NCBI RefSeq assembly: GCF_050337045.1 | Contig: NZ_JAKJSO010000008.1 | Location: 186,001 to 250,000, forward strand | Origin: Photobacterium kagoshimensis | GTDB lineage: Bacteria > Pseudomonadota > Gammaproteobacteria > Enterobacterales > Vibrionaceae | Direction of reading: 5' to 3' | Length of the DNA: 64,000 nucleotides | Shown: positions 47,821 to 56,847 of the stretch, piece by piece | Layout: each line of letters opens with the position of its first letter | Numbering within the stretch: the stretch's first letter is position 1 | The notes under the pieces: model-generated | Database searches by the model: none | The model's input: the letters and a program-made list of their open reading frames with translations, nothing else | Told to the model about the DNA's origin: nothing | Translations under genes and position numbers: made by a program

Positions 47821-50265
47821 TTAACTATGACGTATCGTCTCTTTTAACGCTGGCAGCAATGCTGCACTTGCACTGAATTTACTCAAGCCAAGTGATAATA
47901 GCGTTTCTGTCGCCTTGGTATCCCCAGCCATTTCACCGCACATACTCACACTGATCCCCGCTTTGTTAGCAACATCACATGTGTGAGCAATCGCGCTGAT
48001 CACGGCTGGTTGGAAGTAATCGACTAACTCAGCAATCGCACTATTACCCCGATCCGCTGCCATCACATATTGAGTCAAATCGTTGGTACCGATAGAGAAA
48101 AAATCCACTTCTTTGGCTAAAGCTTCGGCATTGAATACCGCCGCAGGCACTTCGATCATGATCCCAACAGCCAAACCTGTATCGCTAAGCCCCAGTTGCG
48201 CGCATTGTTGTACTAACAGTGCTTTCACTTGCTGCACTTCATCCACAGTCGCAATCATTGGGATCATTAGCTGAATATTTGGCTGCTCAGCATGCGCTCG
48301 TAATATTGCCCGCAGTTGAGTAGCAAACAACTCAGGGTGTGCCAAGCATAAACGTACGCCACGTTGCCCTAAGAACGGATTCTCTTCCGCAGGCATCGGA
48401 TACGCTACTAACGGTTTATCGCCACCCACATCTAAGCTACGAATTGTGACAGGTTTAGCACCAAAAGCCGCGGCGATATCACGATAGACTTGATACTGCT
48501 CTTCTTCACTCGGCAACGCATCACTTTGCTGGAATAAGAACTCGGTACGAAATAGTCCTACACCTTCTGCGCCACACGCCAAGGCTTGCGCGACATCGTC
48601 AGGCCCACCGATATTGGCTAACACGCTAATCGTGTTGCCCGTTTTAGTGACTGCTGCCGCTTGCGCCTTAGCCGCATTAGTTTCAATGTCATCACGCCAC
48701 TGCTGACGTTTTAACTCTAGCGCCTGTGCAATATCAGCAGTAGGAGCAAACCAGAGGTGCCCTGCGAATCCATCCAGTATCACTGTGTCTCCTGCATGAA
48801 CTTGCTCTAAACACCCTTTGGTTTTCACCAAGGCGGGGATCCCCATCGCGCGCGCCAAAATAGCACTGTGTGAGGTTTTGCCACCTTCACTTAAACAGAT
48901 AGCCAACACCTTAGATTTATCTAAACTCGCCACATCTGATGGCATCAGATCACGGGCAAATAAAACGACAGGTTCAGTCAATGTTAACGCTGAGCCTTTG
49001 TCACCCGTTAGCGCAACCATGACACGACGAGTAATATCCCGAATATCCGCTTCACGTTCACGCATGTACTGGCTTTCAGCGGCCGCATATTGCGCTGCTA
49101 GCGCCTCCATCACCGCAAGCCATGCCTGTTCAGATGTGACATGGTCAGCGACCATTTGCTCTAACGCACTGATGATCTCTGGATCCGCCAACATTAACCC
49201 ATGCGCTTCAAAAATAGCACCGTGTGGCCCAGCGGCTTCGGTTGCGAGCTCTTGTTGAACCTGCGCAATAGCATTATTCAACGCGGTCATTTCAGCGGAG
49301 GCCCCCGCGAATTCACGCTTCGGCACTGCAGGCATCGCGACACTTAAAATCGCAGCTGGTGCAATTGCGACACCGTCACTCACACGGATCCCCGCTAACG
49401 CGCCTTCAGGTGCCGCATTTTCTTGGCTCTGTACCAACGTTTCTTCAAGGTTTTCACCACCCTGTTCGCCGAAGCAGCCCTCACCAACAAGCATGCTGCC
49501 CACTTGCGCAGTTTCACCAAAATGATCATTCGCAAGCTGGGTAAAGGCGTCAATCGCTTGCTGTGCCATTTGACCATTGGCTTGTAAACGGATCAACTCA
49601 CCACAACGTACACCTAATTTAGCGATACTGTTTAGGCTCTTGGCGTTTGCTTGTTGCTCGCCCTTAAATAGTGCTAAATCCGCATCAAAACTGGCGAGTG
49701 CACCGACAATCGCAGCGGCAGGACGTGCATGAAGTCCATGTGGGTTTTGTACCTGCCATTCAAAACTGAGGGTTAAGCCACCAGAGTTCTGTGGTGCAGT
49801 TAATGATGTTAAGTTTGAGTCATCCTTGTCTAGGCCATCTTGTGGGCCATCCATCGTTTCACCAAGGTGCGCTTTTTTTACATTAAGCGCACTGCTGGCT
49901 TCAGCGATAACAGCTTCGCGCGGCAGACCTGCTGCTGCCGCGACTGATGCAGCCATAGTGCCTTCAACGATTGGCGCTGAAATCAGCGAGACTTTGTCGA
50001 CTAACTCAGGGTCAAGCAACTCAAGCGCCATTTCTGTACTAAGTAAGGCGCTTCCTAAGTCCATTAGCACAACAACCCCATCGTCATCACAGACTTCCTC
50101 AATCGCAGCCATCACCGCAATCGCGTCAGTACCGATAGGATTTTCAGGGTCATCAACGCCTGCGGCAATCGCAATATTAGCCTTGCCTTGAGTCATTTGC
50201 GTGGCCAGTTCGACCACGCCCTGCGCCAGTAATGTACTGTGCGATACTACAACAATACCCACCAT
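47821..50265 (-). CDS. dhaM: DhaM: EIIA-Man/HPr/complete Enzyme I fusion
   Basis: 814-residue multiphosphoryl transfer protein that phosphorylates DhaL-bound ADP for dihydroxyacetone phosphorylation. Domains: EIIA-Man-like DhaM domain (about 1-130; His9 in VVSHSTLL), HPr-like domain (about 170-255; NPHGLHARPAA), and Enzyme I (about 285-814). The Enzyme I part has both the phosphohistidine domain (GGKTSHSAILARAMG) and the PEP-binding barrel (LFRTEFLF, FFSIGTNDLTQYVMA, CGEMAGD). E. coli DhaM (about 470 residues) lacks the PEP-binding barrel. This protein can therefore probably use PEP by itself. dhaM starts 3 bp after dhaL. Confidence 0.96.
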   Translation of the reverse strand: MVGIVVVSHSTLLAQGVVELATQMTQGKANIAIAAGVDDPENPIGTDAIAVMAAIEEVCDDDGVVVLMDLGSALLSTEMALELLDPELVDKVSLISAPIVEGTMAASVAAAAGLPREAVIAEASSALNVKKAHLGETMDGPQDGLDKDDSNLTSLTAPQNSGGLTLSFEWQVQNPHGLHARPAAAIVGALASFDADLALFKGEQQANAKSLNSIAKLGVRCGELIRLQANGQMAQQAIDAFTQLANDHFGETAQVGSMLVGEGCFGEQGGENLEETLVQSQENAAPEGALAGIRVSDGVAIAPAAILSVAMPAVPKREFAGASAEMTALNNAIAQVQQELATEAAGPHGAIFEAHGLMLADPEIISALEQMVADHVTSEQAWLAVMEALAAQYAAAESQYMREREADIRDITRRVMVALTGDKGSALTLTEPVVLFARDLMPSDVASLDKSKVLAICLSEGGKTSHSAILARAMGIPALVKTKGCLEQVHAGDTVILDGFAGHLWFAPTADIAQALELKRQQWRDDIETNAAKAQAAAVTKTGNTISVLANIGGPDDVAQALACGAEGVGLFRTEFLFQQSDALPSEEEQYQVYRDIAAAFGAKPVTIRSLDVGGDKPLVAYPMPAEENPFLGQRGVRLCLAHPELFATQLRAILRAHAEQPNIQLMIPMIATVDEVQQVKALLVQQCAQLGLSDTGLAVGIMIEVPAAVFNAEALAKEVDFFSIGTNDLTQYVMAADRGNSAIAELVDYFQPAVISAIAHTCDVANKAGISVSMCGEMAGDTKATETLLSLGLSKFSASAALLPALKETIRHS

Positions 50266-50268
50266 GGT

Positions 50269-50910
50269 TTAGCACCCTGTAATGGCTTGTTTCAATGCTT
50301 TGATCATTAACAAAGATGACGTCGCCCCCGGATCTTGATGACCAATGCTCCGCTCACCTAAGTAACTCGCTCGCCCTTTTTTAGCCCGCATTTCAATGGT
50401 TGCTACTGTGCTTTTCTCAGCAGTTTCGATCATCTCATTCAACAAGTGATCACCACTGGCACCTTGCTCTAGCGCTGCTTTAAGGTGCTGTAACACTGGT
50501 AACCAAACGTCGCACATTGTCTTATCGCCTAGCTCCGCTTTACCACGAGAAACGACACCATCAACACCACTTTTAAGATCGTCTACCAGCTCTTCAAAGC
50601 TCAAGACTTCACGGGCGCCCACAGAAGCAGACATGCGAATAAATAACGTGCCATATAGCGGGCCACTCGCACCGCCAATACTTGATAGCAGCGTCATACC
50701 GGTATTTTTCAAAATGGCCGCGATATTCTGTTCTGCCACTTTCGGTAACGTTTCACGTACTTTAGTAAAACCACGGTTCATGTTCAGACCATGGTCGGCG
50801 TCGCCGATGTCTCGGTCTAAATCCGTTAAAAAGTCTTGGTTCTCGGCGTAGGTATCTGCGCACAGATTCAGCCAAGTAATGATATGTTGTTTCTCAATTT
50901 GCATAGCCAT
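50269..50910 (-). CDS. dhaL: Dihydroxyacetone kinase ADP-binding subunit DhaL
   Basis: About 213 residues, matching E. coli DhaL (210). Conserved DIGDADHGLNMNRG (ADP/Mg site), KNTGMTLLSSIGGASGPLYG and GERSIGHQDPGATSS. Start ATG 50910 is favoured by GGGGTAAG at ribosome-site distance. A GTG at 50916 overlaps the dhaK stop and ATG 50904 is another alternative. It transfers phosphate from DhaM to DHA on DhaK. Confidence 0.96.
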   Translation of the reverse strand: MAMQIEKQHIITWLNLCADTYAENQDFLTDLDRDIGDADHGLNMNRGFTKVRETLPKVAEQNIAAILKNTGMTLLSSIGGASGPLYGTLFIRMSASVGAREVLSFEELVDDLKSGVDGVVSRGKAELGDKTMCDVWLPVLQHLKAALEQGASGDHLLNEMIETAEKSTVATIEMRAKKGRASYLGERSIGHQDPGATSSLLMIKALKQAITGC

Positions 50911-50912
50911 AA

Positions 50913-51977
50913 TCACTTACCCCAGGTCATCGCCGCTGTGTTCACTGGTGCATCATAAAGCGATAGCATCTCTTCATCTGCTTGCAACAAGGTGATTGAA
51001 ATACCTTCCATATTTAGCGAAGTACAGTAGTTACCAACAAGGTTACGCGCAATACGTAAACCCGCCTGCTCACAGTTTTGCGCTAGACGGCGGTACACAC
51101 CGTAAAGCTCAGATTCTGGTGTCGCGCCTAAACCGTTAACCAATACGATATAGTCTTGGTCGGTATTGAAATCATTGATCTTAGTTTCAACTTCATCCCA
51201 GTCACCGCTTTCGCGATTCCAAATACGCTGCGTGCGGCTATAGGCCGCGTTATCCATAATTTCTGCAAACATTTGATCGACCAGCGTATTCGCATCTTCA
51301 TAAGCACGACGCTCAATACCCGGTTCGCCGTGGATGCCAACCCCAAACTCAATTTCATTTTCTTCCAGCACAAATGATGGCTTACCCGCAGCAGGCACAA
51401 CGCACGCACTCAGAGCAACACCAAATGAACGACAGTTGTTATTAATACGACGCGCCAATACTTCACATTTATCTAAATCGTAACCTTGTGCAGCTGCCGC
51501 ACCCACCATTTTCTCTACCAGTACAGTACCCGCAACACCACGACGACCAGCGGTATACAAGCTGTCTTTTACCGCCACATCATCATCTGTTAGAACAGCG
51601 CCAACACGCACGCCATCGGCATGTAACAACTCAACGGCAGTTTCAAAGTTCAGTACGTCGCCAGTGTAGTTTTTAATCACAAACAGCACGCCTTCACCGC
51701 TGTCGACTTTCTGGCCACACTCGTACATTTGATCTGGCGTTGGCGAAGTAAACACTTCACCAGGACAAGCGCCCGTTAACATACCTTCACCAATGAAACC
51801 CGCATGAAGAGGCTCGTGACCGCTACCTCCACCAGAGACCAAAGCAACCTGTTGCTTTTTAGGTTCATGCCACATATAGCGTGGCTCATAACTGACTTTC
51901 AGCTCTGGACGAGAAAGCACTAGACCTTCCATTTGCTCTTTCACGACATCTTCAACACGGTTAATTAACTTTTTCAT
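50913..51977 (-). CDS. dhaK: Dihydroxyacetone kinase substrate-binding subunit DhaK
   Basis: 354-residue DHA-binding subunit. LALVSGGGSGHEPLHAGFIG covers the N-terminal half, and GIHGEPGIERR holds the catalytic His that binds DHA covalently. The order dhaK-dhaL-dhaM is the standard operon. First gene after a long control region with DhaR-like elements. Confidence 0.97.
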   Translation of the reverse strand: MKKLINRVEDVVKEQMEGLVLSRPELKVSYEPRYMWHEPKKQQVALVSGGGSGHEPLHAGFIGEGMLTGACPGEVFTSPTPDQMYECGQKVDSGEGVLFVIKNYTGDVLNFETAVELLHADGVRVGAVLTDDDVAVKDSLYTAGRRGVAGTVLVEKMVGAAAAQGYDLDKCEVLARRINNNCRSFGVALSACVVPAAGKPSFVLEENEIEFGVGIHGEPGIERRAYEDANTLVDQMFAEIMDNAAYSRTQRIWNRESGDWDEVETKINDFNTDQDYIVLVNGLGATPESELYGVYRRLAQNCEQAGLRIARNLVGNYCTSLNMEGISITLLQADEEMLSLYDAPVNTAAMTWGK

Positions 51978-52102
51978 GGCTCAGCACTCTTGTTAAATGG
52001 GATTGTTGATTGATTCCTTTCGCAGCGAGTTTCAAACTATTTGTCGCTGGGATGTGGTTCCATCCTAGATCTCATGAACCATATGACAACGCAAAAATAT
52101 CC

Positions 52103-52117
52103 GTTTCATTATGAAAT
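52103..52117. promoter_or_regulatory. DhaR-operator candidate 1
   Basis: GTTTCATTATGAAAT, containing the perfect dyad TTTCAT-T-ATGAAA, in the dhaK upstream region. The downstream 6 bp extend it with TGAAC. Repeated in 52136 and 52569 elements. Confidence 0.45.
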
Positions 52118-52135
52118 GAACTACCCAACCAAAAC

Positions 52136-52150
52136 GTTTCATAACGGAAC
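52136..52150. promoter_or_regulatory. DhaR-operator candidate 2
   Basis: GTTTCATAACGGAAC, a near-palindromic 15-mer, 33 bp from candidate 1 (about three helical turns). Confidence 0.45.
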
Positions 52151-52568
52151 AAGATTGATAAAAATCTAACGCTTCGTGATCAATCACACGCTATTTTCAT
52201 TCACTGCCCCAATAGCATTTATATTTATGTTCATATACAAAACTATTCGGTAAAACCCGATCATTCCAGTGCGCTCCCCACTCAAAGCAAACACAATATA
52301 ATAACTTGAATATAAAGGGATAATTTCTTAACCATCACTAATATCGAGCGATTGCCACAGACGCTGATACCGAGCAAACAATGAATTTTTGTGACGCATT
52401 TTGCAAAATCATCAGGATCAACCTCGCATAAAGTTTAGCCCTCCAACTTAAAGAGTCATTCAAAAACAGCTCAAAAAAACGGAACAAGAGCCAATGGCGA
52501 AGGCCTAGTGAAAATCGACAGAAGTAAGACAGATAGCGCGCGTAGTGGTAGTCAAATAGCGCCACAGT

Positions 52569-52583
52569 GTTTCATTACGGAAC
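52569..52583. promoter_or_regulatory. DhaR-operator candidate 3
   Basis: GTTTCATTACGGAAC differs from candidate 2 at one centre base. Located about 600 bp upstream of dhaK, so it may instead serve an unseen unit. Confidence 0.4.
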
Positions 52584-52793
52584 GGAATAAAGTGGTTATT
52601 GCTCGTTGCCTCATGCCCTCGCTATTTTCCTAGTCACAAGGCACTTGAAAGCATTTCTTTTGATCTAAAGCAGATTATTGCAGGTAAACATCAACAATCA
52701 TTCGATGAAAGTCACATAAAGAGTTGAAATCATGAGTTAACATAAAAACACATTCTATATAAAACTATAATTTTCAGATGGTTAGGAGTTAAC

Positions 52794-53141
52794 ATGGGAT
52801 TTTTTGATTCAGTAGTGAAAGCAGCTAAAAGTGCGGGCGATGCAGCTAACAATGTAGCGATAAGTAAAACAGAAGAAGCATGGAAAAAAATGTCGCCGCT
52901 CAGCACTGCAAGATTAGAAGATTTAGTCAAAGAGCGAACGGTTGAAAACCAAGTTGGTTTTATTGCTCTAATGATGTTTTATAAAAAAGATTCTTCGTCT
53001 GCTCAACGTATAATCCAGAAGAACAGAGAATTAGTGTTAAGCAAGGCTAAATCAACCAGAAAAAGAATTGAATTAACCGAGAGCCGAGAAATTAATGATT
53101 TAAGAACGGTACTAACAGATGTACTAAATCGCTTTAACTAA
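52794..53141 (+). CDS. Hypothetical protein (115 aa)
   Basis: 115 residues: an amphipathic/Ala-rich N-terminus (MGFFDSVVKAAKSAGDAANN), then a charged helical region. Ribosome site AGGAGTTAAC precedes. No family is recognised. The right-hand side of the dha region appears to switch to accessory DNA here. Confidence 0.55.
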   Translation: MGFFDSVVKAAKSAGDAANNVAISKTEEAWKKMSPLSTARLEDLVKERTVENQVGFIALMMFYKKDSSSAQRIIQKNRELVLSKAKSTRKRIELTESREINDLRTVLTDVLNRFN

Positions 53142-53336
53142 AAAGGATTTAATGGTGGGTTAGTCAAGTGGCTCGCCATCTTTCGTTTTACTAATTTGGC
53201 TAGGTTATTTCATCGATAATCATCGTTGAACCCACGATTGCCTACCCACTCACGATTAGAGCCACATATGTCGCTAAATGTTCGCGTGACATAAACCCCA
53301 AATGCCACACGTTCCGAATTTTCCTTAATCGCTTTG

Positions 53337-54032
53337 CTAAGCCTCAGTTTTTACGGCTGAATTTACAAAATCAATAAAGTGCTGTTTACCAGTGCGGTTC
53401 CCATAAGCTTTAGAAACTCGGTTCCACCATGGCATTCCAGGATGAGGCGTTCGGGTATATTTTATGGATTGCGCATCAAATTCGGTTAACAAACCACTTC
53501 GTTTAGCATGGCGATATGCCAGTGAACTTGTAAATATGATGATTTCAGGTGCAATAACTTTAGCTACTTGGCCCACAACACCTTTGCTAACATCAGCATC
53601 AAGTTGAGATACCTTAATTGATTTACCCGTCTGTTCCGCTGGTCGCTGAAAGTAGTTCAGAAATGCGATACGACTAAATGCGGTTGAACTCGGATGAAAA
53701 TCAGCCTCACTTTCAAAGAGCGCTTTCTCTATGTTTCTGTATATCGTTTTGGACTTAGATTTCCATTTGCTCTTTATACCGTTGGAAATAATATTTCGCG
53801 TCTTAATCCAGCCATTATCTTCTTTATCTGATACGGTGACACCCGCGTACCATTCTTCAGGGTTATGGTGATAAGTACTTCCAACATCTAAATAGTGGCT
53901 TTCACCAATCACTAAAATCTTGACTCTCGATGCGGCATATTCACAACCAACCCAAGGTTTCAGATCGGGGTAGATCTGATAATGACCAAGGCTGTCTAAT
54001 GCTCCATCAAACTCATTTGAACAATAATTCAC
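53337..54032 (-). CDS. Uracil-DNA glycosylase-like fold protein
   Basis: 231 residues. GTG start at 54032 with AGGAGG 11 bp upstream. VKILVIGESHYLDVG and the C-terminal TRTPHPGMPWWNR resemble the UDG-like superfamily, where Asn/His loops act on DNA or substrates. The middle IEKALFESEADFHPSSTAFSR is unassigned. Enzyme activity is not proven. Upstream gap to NUDIX is only 60 bp. Confidence 0.45.
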   Translation of the reverse strand: MNYCSNEFDGALDSLGHYQIYPDLKPWVGCEYAASRVKILVIGESHYLDVGSTYHHNPEEWYAGVTVSDKEDNGWIKTRNIISNGIKSKWKSKSKTIYRNIEKALFESEADFHPSSTAFSRIAFLNYFQRPAEQTGKSIKVSQLDADVSKGVVGQVAKVIAPEIIIFTSSLAYRHAKRSGLLTEFDAQSIKYTRTPHPGMPWWNRVSKAYGNRTGKQHFIDFVNSAVKTEA

Positions 54033-54091
54033 TGTTATAATTTCCTCCTGAAACTCGCCTTTTCTACTCGGACTACTCTATCCGAGCTTAG

Positions 54092-54544
54092 CTAGCTGAT
54101 CTTTACTCGATAAAGCGTATTCACTTTTTTCTCTACAAAGTATGACCATACATGTTTAAACACAGCATGCTGATTTGGAAACGGCGCGAGTTCTAATGCT
54201 TCTTCTAAAGAGCACCATTTATAGTCAGTGTGCTCTTCATTTAAAATAACCGCCTGTTTCGGTGGACACATAACCACAAAAACAGGAATTAACTCAATGA
54301 CATTCGCGCTAGGCTCATAAAACTGCTCTAAAAATTGAGCGTTGTACAAGTTTACTACTTCTATTTGAGTTTCCTCTTGAAACTCTCGAACAATAGCATT
54401 AATACCGGTCTCACCGTCTTCTATCGAACCTGCAACATGGCACCAGAAGCCACCTTTCACTCGTTTCATTAACAGCATTTTTGTTTCACCGTTAAATTCC
54501 GATAGCGCGACACCCGAAACGATAGATGTATTTACTGGGATCAT
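54092..54544 (-). CDS. NUDIX hydrolase (second)
   Basis: 150 residues. NUDIX box GSIEDGETGINAIVREFQEE is intact. Ends LYRVKIS. Probably an ADP-ribose, dinucleotide or nucleotide hydrolase. Ribosome site AGAGGTAAC precedes ATG 54544. Confidence 0.92.
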   Translation of the reverse strand: MIPVNTSIVSGVALSEFNGETKMLLMKRVKGGFWCHVAGSIEDGETGINAIVREFQEETQIEVVNLYNAQFLEQFYEPSANVIELIPVFVVMCPPKQAVILNEEHTDYKWCSLEEALELAPFPNQHAVFKHVWSYFVEKKVNTLYRVKIS

Positions 54545-54866
54545 TGTTACCTCTGATGTAATATTTTGAGATTAGTGGGCCTCTCCACAAAAATATACAC
54601 ATTACCCAATTGGAACTAAAACCCCAACCTTAGGACGCTATCTTGACCGCTTAATTTATATTATTTTCAATGTAGCTTGGGATATCAGGGTCTCGAATAA
54701 TAAAGCCGACATCGAATCTGCATATTCTAATGATGGCGGAGTGCGTTTTATGCGCATACTTTCCATATAACAGACCGCTCCTACAAAACATAAATACTGG
54801 CTGGACACTTTTCTCACCAAAGAAAATCGCCAAGTACAACATCACCTTGCATGTATGGCATATTGT
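54545..54866. other. Intergenic region without a secure gene
   Basis: 322 bp. A 64-residue open frame at 54651-54845 has no ribosome site or recognisable product. It may be a remnant. No intact attC site was recognised here. Confidence 0.35.
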
Positions 54867-55643
54867 TTACGATAAATAGGCAATTATTTGCTCTTTATTT
54901 CGCTTTAAATATTCAATATCAGCGATATAAGCCAAATGATGTCCATCCTTGATATTTGCTATAAATGCTTTGTTGCCCTTGGCTGCTTCATTATGGATAA
55001 AATCAACTAAGGCTTGTACCCTCAACACCATGGTGTCTACTAATTGAATACGATCTTTATATGATAGGCCATAAGAATCACAGAATTGCTTTGCACGAAT
55101 GGATTGATCTGTTACATCACCTAACGAATCATATGGATTCGTTTTAAAAGGCGCCCAACAATAAATAGCATAAGCCACGTCCCAAATCCTAGGTGCAGGA
55201 TGAGCCGTATCGAAATCAAAAATACCAACAACTGTATCTTCCTTTAATGCCACGTTGTATGGGGCATAATCACCATGACAGATGACTTCTTGCGGCTCTC
55301 TTATAGGTAAACGCCACCTTAAATCTTTGCATTGTTCACTTTGAACAAAGGATACTGTTGCATCATGATACTGACTTAAAAGTACAGCAGCAGAACACAA
55401 TGCTTCAGTCGTCGAGATAGCACCAACTAGAGGGTAATTGTAAGCATCACCCCACACATAAGATAAAACCTCATTCCCATTATCATCAAAACCAAATGAT
55501 TTTGGCGCACCATTAAAGCCCTCACTTTCGAGATGAGACAGCAATTTATGGATTGAAACAGACCAAAAACCACTTGGTCGATACACTTTATCTTCCGAGC
55601 GAAAAATGAGCCCTTCACGCCCGCCTTGAAGTTCTTCCATCAT
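54867..55643 (-). CDS. Aminoglycoside phosphotransferase-like kinase
   Basis: 258-residue kinase of the APH/choline kinase family. The N-lobe has GGREGLIFRSEDKVYRPSG. The Brenner motif is HGDYAPYNV and the DFG-like metal site is IFDFDTAHPAPRIWD. The substrate cannot be told. No signal peptide. Located at the left edge of the cassette-like array, 5' to an attC-like sequence. Confidence 0.88.
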   Translation of the reverse strand: MMEELQGGREGLIFRSEDKVYRPSGFWSVSIHKLLSHLESEGFNGAPKSFGFDDNGNEVLSYVWGDAYNYPLVGAISTTEALCSAAVLLSQYHDATVSFVQSEQCKDLRWRLPIREPQEVICHGDYAPYNVALKEDTVVGIFDFDTAHPAPRIWDVAYAIYCWAPFKTNPYDSLGDVTDQSIRAKQFCDSYGLSYKDRIQLVDTMVLRVQALVDFIHNEAAKGNKAFIANIKDGHHLAYIADIEYLKRNKEQIIAYLS

Positions 55644-55689
55644 AGTCCCTTATTGTGAAATCGTTCCAAATGCTCACTACCATCACTTT

Positions 55690-55775
55690 TTTGCTGCCAA
55701 CTGCACCGCAATCAAACAGACCATAGTAACCACATAAGCCAAAACCAAAAGTGCCATAGGTTGGCAATGGTGTTC
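55690..55775 (-). other. Degenerate attC-like site
   Basis: Complementary TGCCAAC (55695) and GTTGGCA (55760) flank the central CATAAGCCAAAACCAAAAGTGCC, which resembles Vibrio attC cores. The R cores are damaged: no GTTA/TAAC at either end. A remnant, not a functional site. Confidence 0.45.
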
Positions 55776-55896
55776 ACCCAATTAATTAGCCCTACTCAAA
55801 CCCTAGGGCTAACATTTGTACGCACAACACCAAAAAGCATTATCGCATGACTCATGGTTAACAGAACAAGTGAACCTTCCATTTGAGAAAATACTA

Positions 55897-56070
55897 CACG
55901 ACTCGCTGGAAAATCAATGTTCTAGCATTCACAAAAAGAGACTCCAAACACTCATGGACTCAGTGCACTTGAAGGCCATTCTGACTAACGAAGAGGACGC
56001 GCTTGTTAGTCTACTTTTAGTCGACCGCTAACGCGTTTGCCGCTTGACGCCCGAAGGCTCATATGTGTTA
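55897..56070. repeat. Boundary repeat block A (174 bp)
   Basis: One of three near-identical blocks (A, B, C). It ends CTCATATGTGTTA, 13 bp before the stop of the next minus-strand gene. Near its right end it contains GCTAACGCG...GTGTTA with a GCC-TTCG-GGC hairpin on the minus strand. Only a handful of bases differ from block C. Confidence 0.92.
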
Positions 56071-56083
56071 TTAGCTGTTGCCG

Positions 56084-56497
56084 CTAATCTTTATATCCAC
56101 ATTTTGGCGCACCAATTAAACCTTCATCAAATGAGATAACGCAATCAATATAATTGCTTCCCCCTTCTAAATAGAAATATTCTAAAGAAAAAAAGATATC
56201 ATTATTTTTTGATGAAAATGATTCAACAAAAACACCTGAGGACTCGTTAAAGATTAACTCTTCATTACCAACAATTACTGATTTTATTTTAAGACTATCA
56301 ATAACTATAAACTCTGGAGTACTTATTTTATCAATTTCGAGTATAGGGTTTACTTCCATGTTATGCTTCACGACTCTTACAATAAAGTCATTAACTCTAT
56401 ATGTTTGAACTTTATCTATCGATGCAGGTAGAACACTCGAACTTGCAGAAAAAGAAAATAGTAACATGCAACAACATGATATCACCTTAGACATCAT
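56084..56497 (-). CDS. Small secreted protein, possible orphan immunity gene
   Basis: 137 residues from ATG 56497 (MMSKVISCC). An upstream in-frame ATG at 56572 is less likely. Signal peptide ends near SASSSVLPA. The mature part is beta-rich (TYRVNDFIVRVVKHNMEV, LKIKSVIVGNEEL) with two cysteines. No effector gene lies beside it. Within the cassette-like region, periplasmic export suggests immunity, but this is inference. Confidence 0.6.
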   Translation of the reverse strand: MMSKVISCCCMLLFSFSASSSVLPASIDKVQTYRVNDFIVRVVKHNMEVNPILEIDKISTPEFIVIDSLKIKSVIVGNEELIFNESSGVFVESFSSKNNDIFFSLEYFYLEGGSNYIDCVISFDEGLIGAPKCGYKD

Positions 56498-56651
56498 AAA
56501 TTTTACACCGTAAGCATATAAATTACTGAACATATTTAACCCTCTTATTAAGCTCAATAAATAGACATGCACCTTACCTTCTGATCTAATGAATTAACCA
56601 TAAACACAAAAGATTGAAAGCAGTATGCGTGATATTCAAATACGACACAAG

Positions 56652-56833
56652 TCGCTGGAAAATCAATGTCCTAACATTCACAAAAAGAGACTTAAATCAC
56701 TCATGAACTCGGGCACTTGAAGGCCATTCTGACTAACGAAGAGGACGCGCTTGTTAATCGACTTTTAGTCGACCGCTAATGCGGTCGATAGAATCCACTT
56801 TGCCGCTTGACGCCTGAAGGCTCATATGTGTTA
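56652..56833. repeat. Boundary repeat block B (182 bp)
   Basis: Diverged copy of the boundary block. It has a 1-bp deletion near 56710 that shifts any frame, and about 17 extra bases after the GACCGCTAATGCGG region. It ends with the shared CTCATATGTGTTA, 14 bp before the immunity-type lipoprotein stop. Confidence 0.9.
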
Positions 56834-56847
56834 AATGGTTTGGATAC

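Larger units (their letters stand above)
51978..52793. other. 816-bp control region upstream of dhaK
   Basis: Long region without a convincing gene. It carries three GTTTCATWAYGRAA-type elements, a nearby palindrome GTGATCAATCAC at about 52178, and the dhaK promoter. The short open frame at 52338-52565 was rejected. The first 100 bp before dhaK lie between element pairs and the start. Confidence 0.6.

Noticed and set aside
52178..52190. GTGATCAATCAC palindrome near dhaK, first taken for CRP
   Set aside because: The half-sites are 4 rather than 6 bp apart, so the CRP spacing is wrong.
52338..52565. 75-codon frame on the minus strand in the dhaK upstream region
   Set aside because: No ribosome site, no recognisable family, and the sequence overlaps a region of regulatory-looking repeats. 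The product is Phe/Leu/Arg-rich in an atypical pattern.
54651..54845. 64-codon frame downstream of the APH-like gene
   Set aside because: No ribosome site or recognised product. It might be a remnant, but evidence is too weak to call a gene.
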